DNA of 19,894 nt from assembly GCA_024277475.1 (NCBI GenBank), contig JAJRVC010000404.1:1-19894 (forward strand), written 5' to 3'. Each line of letters begins with the position of its first letter. The stretch's first letter is position 1. Origin of the DNA: Deltaproteobacteria bacterium. GTDB lineage: Bacteria > Desulfobacterota > Desulfobacteria > Desulfobacterales > JAFDCJ01. The notes beneath the pieces were generated by a model. The model saw nothing but the letters and a program-made list of their open reading frames with translations. It was not told the origin of the DNA and did no database searches. The translations under genes and the position numbers were made by a program. This document shows, piece after piece, positions 6,398-14,262 of the stretch.

Positions 6398-8095
6398 ATG
6401 ATGTCCGATAATGAAAAGAAACGAGGCCCATATCGCCACTCCATCATGACCGAGGGGTTGGATCGAGCGACTCACCGTTCGCTATTTTACTCAATGGGCT
6501 GGCATCCAAAGCACCTGAAAAAACCCCTGATTGCAGTGGTCAACTCGTTTAATGAATTGATGCCGGGACACGTGCACCTGCAACCGTTGTGCCAGGCGAT
6601 TAAACTGGGTATTGCCGAAGCCGGCGGCACCCCCCTTGAGTTTCCCTGCATTGCTGTCTGTGACGGTCTGGCCACCGGCCATAAAGGGATGAGAATGCCA
6701 ATGGTCAGCCGGGAGATGATCGCCGATTCGATCGAGTTAATGATCGATGCCCATGCCTTTGATGCCATGGTGCTGCTATCGAATTGCGACAAAGTAACCC
6801 CCGGCATGCTGATGGCTGCGGGCCGTCTCAATATCCCGGCCATCATCATCACCGGCGGGCCAATGGATAACGGATGTTTCAAAGGAGACCGGGTGTGCTA
6901 CACCGACTTAATTGAAGCCGAAGGACTGGTGGAGCGCGGAAAGATGAGCAATGCCGACCTGGAAGACTTCGAACAGGTGGCCAACATCGGTTCCGGGGCC
7001 TGTGCCCTTATGGGAACCGCTAACTGTATGAACATGCTCACCGAGGCGATCGGCATGACCATGACCGACGGGGCACTGACTCCGGCAACTTTCGGCCGGC
7101 GAATGGGCCTGGCGCGCCAGGCCGGTCACCTGATCCTTGATTTACATAATAAGCAGATACTTCCCAGGGATATAATGACCTTTGAAGCATTCGAAAACGC
7201 GATTACCGTTGACATGGCGATTGGCGGCTCAACCAATACCTGCCTGCACCTGCCGGCCATTGCCCAGGAGGTCGGCATCGAGCTTACTATGGATAACTTT
7301 GCAAAAATTGCCGCCCGGACCCCCCACCTGACCTTGTTGAAGCCGGCGGGCCGCTATTTTCCGCGCGATCTGTATGAAGCCGGCGGTATTGCAGCTTTAA
7401 TGCAGGAACTCAATAAGCAGGGTGTAATCCACCAGAAATCAATGACCGTAACCACCAGGGCCATCGGTAAAAACATTGCCGGCCGTAGAATCAAGGATGA
7501 CGACGTCATTCACAAATGCGACAATCCCATAAATCCCAAAGGCGGCATAGCAATTTTATACGGCAACCTGGCCACCGAGGGAGCCGTGATAAAAAGTGCG
7601 GCGGTTGCTCCTGAAATGATGATTCACAAAGGCCCGGCCCGGGTATTCGATCAGGAAGAGACGGCCCTGGAAGCCATATTCGGTAAAAAAATTGATCCTG
7701 GAGATGTCGTTGTGATTCGTTACGAAGGGCCGAAAGGCGGTCCGGGCATGCGGGAGCAGCTTCTGCCGACTTCGGCGATAATCGGGATGGGGTTGGGCCA
7801 ATCGGTCGCTCTTATTACCGACGGCCGTTTCTCCGGTGCAACCCAAGGTGCCTGCGTCGGCCACATTACGCCGGAGGCTTACCTTGGTGGCACGATTGCA
7901 CTTATTGAAGAAGGCGACCTGATTCATATTAACATTCCAGAGAATCTACTGGAACTCGAGGTATCCGATGAGGTGCTTGAAGAAAGACGGAAAAATTGGA
8001 AATTGCCGGCGACCACCCAGCTGAAGAAAGGGTCTTTGCTGGAAAGGTATCGCCGGGTGGTCGGATCAGCCATACGGGGATCAAAATTTGAGTAA
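6398..8095 (+). CDS. ilvD: Dihydroxy-acid dehydratase (IlvD/Edd family)
   Basis: A 565-residue iron-sulfur dehydratase that converts 2,3-dihydroxy acids to 2-oxo acids; the classic substrate 2,3-dihydroxyisovalerate yields 3-methyl-2-oxobutanoate. Visible motifs are NSFNELMPGHVHL (48-61), CDGLATGHKGM (88-98), SNCDKVTPGM (128-137, C130 likely cluster ligand), GSGACALMGTANCMN (C202 likely ligand), GGSTNTCLHL and ITDGRFSGA (473-481). These match true dihydroxy-acid dehydratases more closely than 6-phosphogluconate or aldonate dehydratases. The position of the extra cysteine in [2Fe-2S] members is glycine here (G57). AGGAGG (6387-6392) lies 5 bases before the ATG at 6398; the next codon but one also allows 6401. 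It follows panB by 23 bases. No ilvB, ilvC or leu genes are present, so a role outside valine synthesis, possibly on a sugar acid, is plausible. Confidence 0.9.
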   Translation: MMSDNEKKRGPYRHSIMTEGLDRATHRSLFYSMGWHPKHLKKPLIAVVNSFNELMPGHVHLQPLCQAIKLGIAEAGGTPLEFPCIAVCDGLATGHKGMRMPMVSREMIADSIELMIDAHAFDAMVLLSNCDKVTPGMLMAAGRLNIPAIIITGGPMDNGCFKGDRVCYTDLIEAEGLVERGKMSNADLEDFEQVANIGSGACALMGTANCMNMLTEAIGMTMTDGALTPATFGRRMGLARQAGHLILDLHNKQILPRDIMTFEAFENAITVDMAIGGSTNTCLHLPAIAQEVGIELTMDNFAKIAARTPHLTLLKPAGRYFPRDLYEAGGIAALMQELNKQGVIHQKSMTVTTRAIGKNIAGRRIKDDDVIHKCDNPINPKGGIAILYGNLATEGAVIKSAAVAPEMMIHKGPARVFDQEETALEAIFGKKIDPGDVVVIRYEGPKGGPGMREQLLPTSAIIGMGLGQSVALITDGRFSGATQGACVGHITPEAYLGGTIALIEEGDLIHINIPENLLELEVSDEVLEERRKNWKLPATTQLKKGSLLERYRRVVGSAIRGSKFE

Positions 8096-8160
8096 CCGAT
8101 GGATATTCCCCCAAAGGCTGATGTCTGATTAATAAACCAAAAACCCTAAAGGAGGCTACC

Positions 8161-9348
8161 ATGGAACACAAAGAACTAAGCGGTGAAATGAATGAGCTAA
8201 GGAAAAAATTCTTAACCAAACAAATCAATCGACGTCAATTTCTCGCCAAGGCGACAAAATTTGGGCTGTCGGCACCTGTTGCTCTGTGGTTCATGCAGGT
8301 AAGCCATTTGTTCAGTCCACCGAGCGCTGCAGCGGCCGAGGAGATTATGAGCCTCAAAATGCTTGAACCCATCAAGATGAAGGACAACTCAAAGTTTAAA
8401 ACCAAGCCCCCCTGGAAGATCGGTTTTGCCAACCCCGGTGTTAATAATTCCTGGCGGGTATGCTTTCAGGCCTGCATTGATTACCAGAAATCACTAACAC
8501 CTGAAATCGCTGAATGGATTCAGACCGATGCCGGTGAGAAAGCTGAAAAACAGATCAATGATATTGAAGATCTGATGGGTAAAGACCTTGATTTGATCAT
8601 GGTCAATCCGGTAACCAGCGAGGCACTGACACCCGTCGTTGAACAAATTTACGATAAAGGTATTCCAACCGTAACGGTAGATCGCTGGGTGGACACCGAC
8701 AAGGTTACCTGCCGAACCCAATCGGGAAACCAGGAGCCGGTAGGTAAATATTTTGCTGAATACATCGGTAAACAGTTGGGATCCAAAGGCGGAAATTTGG
8801 CATGGGTTGTTTCAATCGAAGGCGTGCCCCAGCATGATCAACGCCAGAATGGCTTTGCCAAAGAGATAAAGAAATATCCCAATGTCAAGGTCGTCGGCAA
8901 AGTGGCGACCGGCACGATGCAGGCCGCAGCCTGCAAAAAAGCGCTCTCTGATATCGTCACGAAGAACCCCAAGATTGATGCGGTTTTCTGCGATGTAGGC
9001 TGGCTGGCGGCCCCTTACCTTGATGTTTTTCGTGAAAGAGGCCTTCCGATTCCGATTATCACCGGTGACGACATCAACGGCTGGTTCAAACTGTGTGACA
9101 AATACAAGGTTAAGTCCGTTTCCGGCAGTTGGCCTGTATACTGCGGGAGGACGGGTGTTAAAGCTACTGAATTGATTCTTAAAGGAGAACCCACCCCGGA
9201 GATCTGGTGGATACCGCTGTTGATTATCACACCTGAGAACCGGTCTAAATGGTTCAAACCTAAAATGCCGGATGCCTTCTGGCTCAGCACCGAAGTACCG
9301 GAAGACTGGCTTATGAAGGTCTTTAAGCTACAGGAAAAGCTGACCTAA
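8161..9348 (+). CDS. Sugar-type ABC importer, periplasmic substrate-binding protein with Tat signal
   Basis: A 395-residue protein of the periplasmic binding protein/LacI-like fold (Peripla_BP_4 type) that delivers ligand to the importer encoded next. The N terminus has a twin-arginine signal: NRRQFLAKATKFG (RR at 24-25), a hydrophobic stretch to about residue 50, and a probable cleavage site in the SAAAAEE region near 59-60. The mature part begins with WKIGFANPGVNNSWR and later has ITGDDINGW, both typical of ribose/xylose-type binding proteins. An ideal AGGAGG precedes the ATG. It is 65 bases after ilvD with no terminator between them, so it could be cotranscribed. Export of a sugar binding protein through Tat rather than Sec is uncommon and suggests folding before export. 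The ligand cannot be read from the sequence. Confidence 0.9.
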   Translation: MEHKELSGEMNELRKKFLTKQINRRQFLAKATKFGLSAPVALWFMQVSHLFSPPSAAAAEEIMSLKMLEPIKMKDNSKFKTKPPWKIGFANPGVNNSWRVCFQACIDYQKSLTPEIAEWIQTDAGEKAEKQINDIEDLMGKDLDLIMVNPVTSEALTPVVEQIYDKGIPTVTVDRWVDTDKVTCRTQSGNQEPVGKYFAEYIGKQLGSKGGNLAWVVSIEGVPQHDQRQNGFAKEIKKYPNVKVVGKVATGTMQAAACKKALSDIVTKNPKIDAVFCDVGWLAAPYLDVFRERGLPIPIITGDDINGWFKLCDKYKVKSVSGSWPVYCGRTGVKATELILKGEPTPEIWWIPLLIITPENRSKWFKPKMPDAFWLSTEVPEDWLMKVFKLQEKLT

Positions 9349-9355
9349 TAGCATT

Positions 9356-9389
9356 CCGACATCGGCAAGGGTCGGGAGGTTATTTAACC
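9356..9389 (+). promoter_or_regulatory. Possible hairpins between the binding-protein and ATPase genes
   Basis: CCGAC/GTCGG (9356-9360 and 9371-9375) and GGTT/AACC (9378-9381 and 9386-9389, within GGTTATTTAACC) are two short stems just after the binding-protein stop. Such structures often protect the upstream message or reduce read-through so that the binding protein is made in excess. The stems are short, so this is tentative. Confidence 0.25.
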
Positions 9390-9430
9390 CGGCCTTTGTC
9401 TTCAATTTGCTGTCAGTTGATGTAAAAAAA

Positions 9431-9436
9431 AAGGAG
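9431..9436 (+). promoter_or_regulatory. Ribosome binding site bearing on the ATPase start
   Basis: AAGGAG is followed directly by ATG ATG GTG. The second ATG (9440, 3-base gap) or the GTG (9443, 6-base gap) fits better than the in-frame TTG at 9407, which lies upstream of this site. Confidence 0.5.
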
Positions 9437-9439
9437 ATG

Positions 9440-10981
9440 ATGGTGGAGGACAACTTACTTTCAATGAAACAGGTTCACAAATCATTTCCTGGCGTGCAGG
9501 CCTTAAAAGGGGTCGATTTTTCATGTCGCCGCGGCGAGGTTCATGCGCTCATCGGTCACAATGGTGCCGGCAAATCAACCCTGATTAAAATCCTGGGAGG
9601 AGTGTATTTTGCAGACAGAGGTGACATTTATTTCAATGGCCGCCCCTTTAAACCTTCAAGTCCGCTCAAAGCCACCCATGCCGGCATCAGTATCATCCAC
9701 CAGGAGTTCAATCTAATTCCTGATCTTACCGTGGCTCAAAATATTTTCTTGGGGCGGGAGCCAAAACGAAAATGGGGATTTCTCGATTATAGCAAAATGT
9801 TTGAGGGTGCCTGGTCAGCTCTAAAACGTCTTAACGTTACCGATATAAAACCTCAGGACTATATACGGGACCTGTCGATCAATCAGCTCCAGCTGGTAGA
9901 AATTGCCAAAGCCCTGTCGGTCCATGCCGAAATTATTATCATGGACGAGCCCACGGCCGCCCTACCCCTGCCGGATGTCCAGAAACTGTTCGATACGGTG
10001 CGTGAACTCCGGATCGCCGGTGTAACGATTATTTACATTTCTCATCGTCTTGAAGAAATTTTTGAAATTTGTGATCGTGCCAGCCTCATGAAAGACGGCT
10101 GCATGCTGTCCACCGTCCCCTTGGAAGAAATTAATCGCAGTGATCTGGTTGAAAAGATGGTCGGACGTTCGATTGTCGAATTCTTCCCTCACCATGCAAC
10201 GGCAGATTCCAAAGAAACATCCTTTTCGGTGGTGGATTTTCAGTCTACAGCGATGAGTCAACCGGTTTCCTTTGACGTCAACGCCGGAGAAATATTCGGA
10301 ATCACCGGTTTGGAGGGTTGTGGGGCTACGGAGCTTGCGCGGGGGATCTTTGGCGTGAATCGTCGGCTGGCCGGTCAAATCAAGCTGGATGGCATGCAGC
10401 TGGAGTTCAAATCTCCGGCAAACGCGCTCATGTCCGGTTTTGGTCTGGTCACTAAAGATCGTCGTAAAGAGGGTTTGATTTTAACATCCTCCGTTTTTGA
10501 GAATATGACGATTCCCTCAAGGATACGCCGGCGCATCCACGGCATATTGAATCTCAAGCAGGAACATCGCGCGGCAAAATCCATGGTCCGAAAACTGGAT
10601 ATTAAAGCGGCAAACCTCACGATTGATGCCGAGTCCATGTCGGGGGGAAATCAGCAAAAGGTAATTTTGGCCAAGTGGCTGTTGACCGAATGCAGGGTCC
10701 TGATTGTGGACGAACCCACGCGGGGGGTGGATGTTGAATCCAAGGTGGCGATATACAAACTTTTGCGCGAGTTAGTTGAACAGGGTGTGATCGTTATCGT
10801 CGTTTCCTCGGATATGGAAGAAGTTTTAGGATTATGCGATCGAATTCTGGTCCTTCATCGGGGCAGGGTAGAAGCGAACCTGGCCTGGAACAAGGCCGGT
10901 GAGAAAGCCGTTTTGCTGGCTGCTACCGGGTGTGCTCTGGATTCGGAAGGACATCCGCTGGAACGTGCAGCCGCTGTTTGA
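9440..10981 (+). CDS. Sugar-type ABC importer, double ATP-binding protein (RbsA/XylG/MglA family)
   Basis: This cytoplasmic subunit powers the importer with two fused nucleotide-binding domains, about 513 residues in all. The first has Walker A GHNGAGKST, the signature LSINQLQLVEIAKAL and Walker B IIMDEPTAAL. The second has the degenerate Walker A typical of the family (GLEGCGATELARG), the signature MSGGNQQKVILAKWL and Walker B LIVDEPTRGVDV. Thus only the first site looks fully standard at Walker A, while the better signature is in the second half, as in RbsA. The start is uncertain between 9440 and the GTG at 9443. The gene follows the binding-protein gene after 91 bases and precedes the first permease by 22. 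Confidence 0.93.
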   Translation: MVEDNLLSMKQVHKSFPGVQALKGVDFSCRRGEVHALIGHNGAGKSTLIKILGGVYFADRGDIYFNGRPFKPSSPLKATHAGISIIHQEFNLIPDLTVAQNIFLGREPKRKWGFLDYSKMFEGAWSALKRLNVTDIKPQDYIRDLSINQLQLVEIAKALSVHAEIIIMDEPTAALPLPDVQKLFDTVRELRIAGVTIIYISHRLEEIFEICDRASLMKDGCMLSTVPLEEINRSDLVEKMVGRSIVEFFPHHATADSKETSFSVVDFQSTAMSQPVSFDVNAGEIFGITGLEGCGATELARGIFGVNRRLAGQIKLDGMQLEFKSPANALMSGFGLVTKDRRKEGLILTSSVFENMTIPSRIRRRIHGILNLKQEHRAAKSMVRKLDIKAANLTIDAESMSGGNQQKVILAKWLLTECRVLIVDEPTRGVDVESKVAIYKLLRELVEQGVIVIVVSSDMEEVLGLCDRILVLHRGRVEANLAWNKAGEKAVLLAATGCALDSEGHPLERAAAV

Positions 10982-11003
10982 ATAAATAAGGGGAATTATT
11001 ACA

Positions 11004-11993
11004 TTGAATATGACAAACACCAGCGGCCCGACCCTATCCGGTTTTGATATCGGAAAGGCCATTAAAAACAACACCGGAGTACTGACCGTATATGTATCCG
11101 TTTTGCTCACATTTTTTTTGGCCGGATTAGTTGAACCTGATGTTTTCAGCGTTGAAAACATTCTAACCATCCTGCACCATATGGCTAGCTTAGGTGTAGT
11201 CGCCATCGGTCAGACCTTTTGCATCCTGGCCGGCACCTTCGACCTTTCGGTAGGGTCGGTAATCAGTCTGTCGAATCTTCTTTTCTCCGGAACGTTATAC
11301 GGCCGGGCCGAGATGCTGCTGCCGGCCCTATCTCTAACTTTGGGGGTCGGAGTTGTCATCGGTCTTGTTAACGGCCTATTAATAGCCAAGGCGCGCATTA
11401 ACCCGTTTGTCACGACTTTGGCAATGATGGCGATGGCCCAAGGCGCAGCCCTGATGTACTATACCGGTCCGTACGGCAAAATAACCCCGGCGGTTAAATG
11501 GCTGGGTTACGGCAAGATTGGGCCCATACCGGTGCCGGCCCTGCTGCTCGCATTTTTCTTTGCCCTCGGCTTAATTGTTTTAACTAAAACCCGCTTCGGC
11601 CTACACGTTTATGCTTTGGGCGGGGGTCTGGACTCGGCCAGGCTCAGTGGAGTTAAAACGGTGCGCATGCGAGTGGCCACCCACGTTATTTGCTCTGTAA
11701 TGGCAGTCATAACCGGCTTCTATTACTCGGCTCGCATGGGCACCGGAGATCCCTACTCGGGTGTCGGTGTTGAACTGGAATCAATTGCGGCCGTCTGTAT
11801 AGCAGGCACAAGCCTTTTCGGAGGCCGGGGGTCGCTCTGGGGCACTTTGGGCGGCGTCATGCTGTTGACGACGCTGTCAAATGCATTCAATCACCTGAAT
11901 TTGACGACCACCATCCAGCTTATCATTCGCGGTGCCATCATTATCGCCGCGGTCGGAGTCCACACCATAAGGAGCAGGGATTTTGGGAAATAG
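11004..11993 (+). CDS. Sugar-type ABC importer, permease 1
   Basis: An inner-membrane channel subunit of the BPD_transp_2 (RbsC-like) family, about 329 residues with around eight to ten hydrophobic segments, beginning with VLTVYVSVLLTFFLAGL. The family loop LAGTFDLSVGSVISLSN is present near residues 75-92, as is the C-terminal SLFGGRGSLWGT that contacts the ATPase. AAGGGG at 10988-10993 is 10 bases before a TTG at 11004. The ATG at 11010 is 16 bases away, so the TTG start is favoured by spacing, though the two differ by only two residues. It forms a heterodimer with the next gene product. Confidence 0.92.
   Translation: MNMTNTSGPTLSGFDIGKAIKNNTGVLTVYVSVLLTFFLAGLVEPDVFSVENILTILHHMASLGVVAIGQTFCILAGTFDLSVGSVISLSNLLFSGTLYGRAEMLLPALSLTLGVGVVIGLVNGLLIAKARINPFVTTLAMMAMAQGAALMYYTGPYGKITPAVKWLGYGKIGPIPVPALLLAFFFALGLIVLTKTRFGLHVYALGGGLDSARLSGVKTVRMRVATHVICSVMAVITGFYYSARMGTGDPYSGVGVELESIAAVCIAGTSLFGGRGSLWGTLGGVMLLTTLSNAFNHLNLTTTIQLIIRGAIIIAAVGVHTIRSRDFGK
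11969..11974 (+). promoter_or_regulatory. Ribosome binding site bearing on the permease 2 start
   Basis: AAGGAG is 8 bases before a TTG at 11983 that overlaps the end of permease 1. The alternative ATG at 11998 has only a weak GGGA nearby. Confidence 0.45.
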
Positions 11994-12999
11994 AACTATG
12001 GCTGCCCAGGAAAAAGCCTTTGCCGATTCAGCAGAAATTAAAAGTAATTTGCCGTTGAAAAGAATAACATCAATTGTAAAAAAGATACCTCTGGCCTGGT
12101 GGGCGCTCATTATTTTGATTGCAGCCACGGCCACCGTCTCGCCGTATATCCTGATGCCTAACAACATCGCCTACCTGATTCGGCAGGCCACTCCCGGCGC
12201 TATGATGGCCATGGGTGAAACCTTTGTCATTCTGGTCGGCGGTTTCGACCTTTCCATAGGCTCAACGGTTAGCCTGATCGCAGCTCTGGCTTCAGGTGAA
12301 ATGGCTGCCAAATCCGGCAATATCCTGTCGGCCGTACTCTTTTGCCTTGCCGTCGGCACCGCAATCGGTCTGGTCAACGGATTGGTGGTAACCAAACTAA
12401 AGGTGCCGTCATTTCTGGCAACCCTGGGAATGATGATTTTGCTTCAGGGAGTGGCCCTGGTATATACGGGTGGTATTCCCAAAGGAGGGTTTCCGGATGA
12501 ATTCCGTGATTTCGGATTGGGGACACTGCTTGGCATACCCTATCTAATCTGGATATTGGTCCTGGTAGCCGGGTTTTCCCAATTTTTTCTAAAGCGCACC
12601 GGCCTGGGCCGGACGGTTCCGACGGTGGGCGGTAATGACAGGACCTGCCATCTCATGGGGGTTGCGGTTGACCGGATCCGCATCCTTACGTTTGTGCTCA
12701 GCTCTCTGTTTACCACCGTGGGCACCTTGCTGATGGTAACCACTTTCCGGGTCTGGGATTCTACCATGGGCGCCGGTATGGAACTTGAAGCCATCGCGAT
12801 GGTCATTGTCGGCGGGGCTGCGATCGGTGGCGGGCGCGGCAGTATTGTAACAACTATTTTAGGCTGGCTTGTAATGACCATGCTGATGACCTTTCTCAAT
12901 GTGATCGGATTCCCCCAGTCGGGACGATTGTTGGTTCAGGGGCTTGTCATCCTGTTGGCCGTGGCTTTCAACCGGGATGCCCTAATGAAGGTGCGTTGA
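11983..12999 (+). CDS. Sugar-type ABC importer, permease 2
   Basis: A second RbsC-like inner-membrane permease of about 338 residues. The family loop VGGFDLSIGSTVSLIA is present around residues 78-93 and GGAAIGGGRGSI in the C-terminal half. The N-terminal 45 residues are polar and cytoplasmic; the first membrane segment is WWALIILIAATATV. The TTG at 11983 would overlap permease 1 by 11 bases; the ATG at 11998 is the alternative and would shorten the protein by five residues. With the binding protein, ATPase and permease 1 this completes one importer. Two different permeases suggest a heterodimeric channel. A 146-base gap with a possible promoter follows. Confidence 0.92.
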   Translation: MGNRTMAAQEKAFADSAEIKSNLPLKRITSIVKKIPLAWWALIILIAATATVSPYILMPNNIAYLIRQATPGAMMAMGETFVILVGGFDLSIGSTVSLIAALASGEMAAKSGNILSAVLFCLAVGTAIGLVNGLVVTKLKVPSFLATLGMMILLQGVALVYTGGIPKGGFPDEFRDFGLGTLLGIPYLIWILVLVAGFSQFFLKRTGLGRTVPTVGGNDRTCHLMGVAVDRIRILTFVLSSLFTTVGTLLMVTTFRVWDSTMGAGMELEAIAMVIVGGAAIGGGRGSIVTTILGWLVMTMLMTFLNVIGFPQSGRLLVQGLVILLAVAFNRDALMKVR

Positions 13000-13061
13000 A
13001 CTGGTCCGGGGTGCTATGGGAACTCAGACGCCAGCCTATTCAGCAGGTCGACACTTTGCGC

Positions 13062-13089
13062 TTGACAAAGAATTTGTTCAACATTTAAA
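13062..13089 (+). promoter_or_regulatory. Possible internal promoter for the dehydrogenase-lactonase genes
   Basis: TTGACA (13062-13067) is a perfect -35 box, with TTTAAA (13084-13089) as a moderate -10 box at 16 bases. It lies in the 146-base gap after the transporter. The ten bases CTTGACAAAG are identical to those at the ior promoter (1265-1274). GTTCAACAT (13076-13084) resembles GTTCACCAT of the operator at 1315-1331. Confidence 0.4.
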
Positions 13090-13145
13090 AAAGATAATTT
13101 AGCGGTTATCAGATTCAGTACAAATTCAAACATAGGAGGATCAGC

Positions 13146-14207
13146 ATGAAAGCAGCAGTTTGGCATGCTTGCAGAGACGTCAGAGTCGAGGAATACCCCG
13201 AGCCACCTCCCCCGCCGGAGGGCCAGGTCAAAATTGAAGTCAAGTGGTGCGGTATCTGCGGCACTGATCTTCACGAATATATGGCCGGCCCGCTGTACAT
13301 CCCAGCCGCAGAACCTCATCCAATGACCGCAGCCAAATCCCCAATCATACTCGGGCATGAAATGTCGGGAAATGTGGTCGAGGTTGGGCCAGGCGTGAGT
13401 CGGGTGGCAGTCGGCGACAGGGTCGCTTTATGTCCCATCATCGGTTGTCAGGAATGTGAATACTGCCGTTCCGGCTTGATGGGATTGTGTCCGACTATCG
13501 CCTTTTTGGGGATCTCGTGGAGTGGCGGGGGGTTTACGCAGTTTGTTAATGTGCACGACTACATGTGCTACCGGCTGCCGCCTGAGGTGTCATACGAGAT
13601 TGGTGCATTGGTGGAACCCTTCGCCGCCACTGTACGGGCCGTAAAAAAAGCCAACGTAAAACCTGGAGAAACCGTCGCCGTTGTCGGTGCGGGTGCAATC
13701 GGTCTGATGGCTTTCCAGGCTGCGAAAATAGCCGGTGCCGGGCAGGTGGTAGTTTTCGAAACCGCAGCCAGGCGTCAGGAGCTTGCCCTTCAAACCGGAG
13801 CATCCGCGCTGATTGATCCTGTAAAACAGGATCCCCGGGAAGCCATTGAAGACCTAACCGATGGCGCTGGAGCTGATGTCGTTATCGAATGTGCCGGCGT
13901 GGAGGCGACCGGAATTTTAGCCGGTCAGGTAGCCCGCCGCATGGGTCGGGTGGTTGTGATGGGAGTTTTCGAAAAACCGGCCCTGCTGAATTACACGGAT
14001 CTGGTCTACGGCGAAAAAACGGTGACCGGCAGTATGGGAGGATACGGTGTTTTTGATGAGGCAATTCAAATGATGGCGGATGGAAGGTTTAATGGCGAAC
14101 CCCTGATTACCGGCCGCATCAAGCTGGATGACATTCTTGAAAAGGGCTTTAAGACCCTGATCAAACACAAAGAAGCAAATGTAAAGATTTTGGTATCACC
14201 TTGCTGA
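13146..14207 (+). CDS. Zinc-dependent medium-chain dehydrogenase, (R,R)-butanediol/sorbitol dehydrogenase type
   Basis: A 353-residue cytoplasmic oxidoreductase that oxidises a secondary alcohol of a polyol or sugar with NAD. Catalytic zinc ligands are C38 (CGICGTD), H71 and E72 (GHE) and E157 (VEPFA). The structural zinc lobe has C101, C104, C107 and C115. The nucleotide fold has GAGAIG (181-186) and an acidic E205 after the second strand, which favours NAD over NADP. The N-terminal KWCGICGTDLHEYMAGP and GFTQFVNV parts are very close to 2,3-butanediol dehydrogenases. AGGAGG precedes the ATG. It starts a run of closely spaced genes with the epimerase-like protein, a short-chain dehydrogenase and the lactonase, so a sugar or polyol is the probable substrate. 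L-threonine or sorbitol dehydrogenase activity is also possible. Confidence 0.9.
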   Translation: MKAAVWHACRDVRVEEYPEPPPPPEGQVKIEVKWCGICGTDLHEYMAGPLYIPAAEPHPMTAAKSPIILGHEMSGNVVEVGPGVSRVAVGDRVALCPIIGCQECEYCRSGLMGLCPTIAFLGISWSGGGFTQFVNVHDYMCYRLPPEVSYEIGALVEPFAATVRAVKKANVKPGETVAVVGAGAIGLMAFQAAKIAGAGQVVVFETAARRQELALQTGASALIDPVKQDPREAIEDLTDGAGADVVIECAGVEATGILAGQVARRMGRVVVMGVFEKPALLNYTDLVYGEKTVTGSMGGYGVFDEAIQMMADGRFNGEPLITGRIKLDDILEKGFKTLIKHKEANVKILVSPC

Positions 14208-14262
14208 GATGTCGGTTGTCAACAATTTTCGGGTAATCACAATTGATGGATAAGGAGGAAAC

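Noticed and set aside
6398..8095. Aldonate or 6-phosphogluconate dehydratase instead of dihydroxy-acid dehydratase
   Set aside because: The cluster motifs CDGLATGHKGM and SNCDKVTPGM are those of the IlvD branch. Activity on a sugar acid remains possible, so only the family assignment is rejected.
9962..10378. 138-residue minus-strand frame within the ATPase gene
   Set aside because: It is fully antisense to a well-defined ABC ATPase and has no ribosome site or domain.
13014..13358. 114-residue minus-strand frame across the gap before the zinc dehydrogenase
   Set aside because: It starts inside the conserved dehydrogenase N terminus and has no recognisable features; the gap is better explained as a promoter region.
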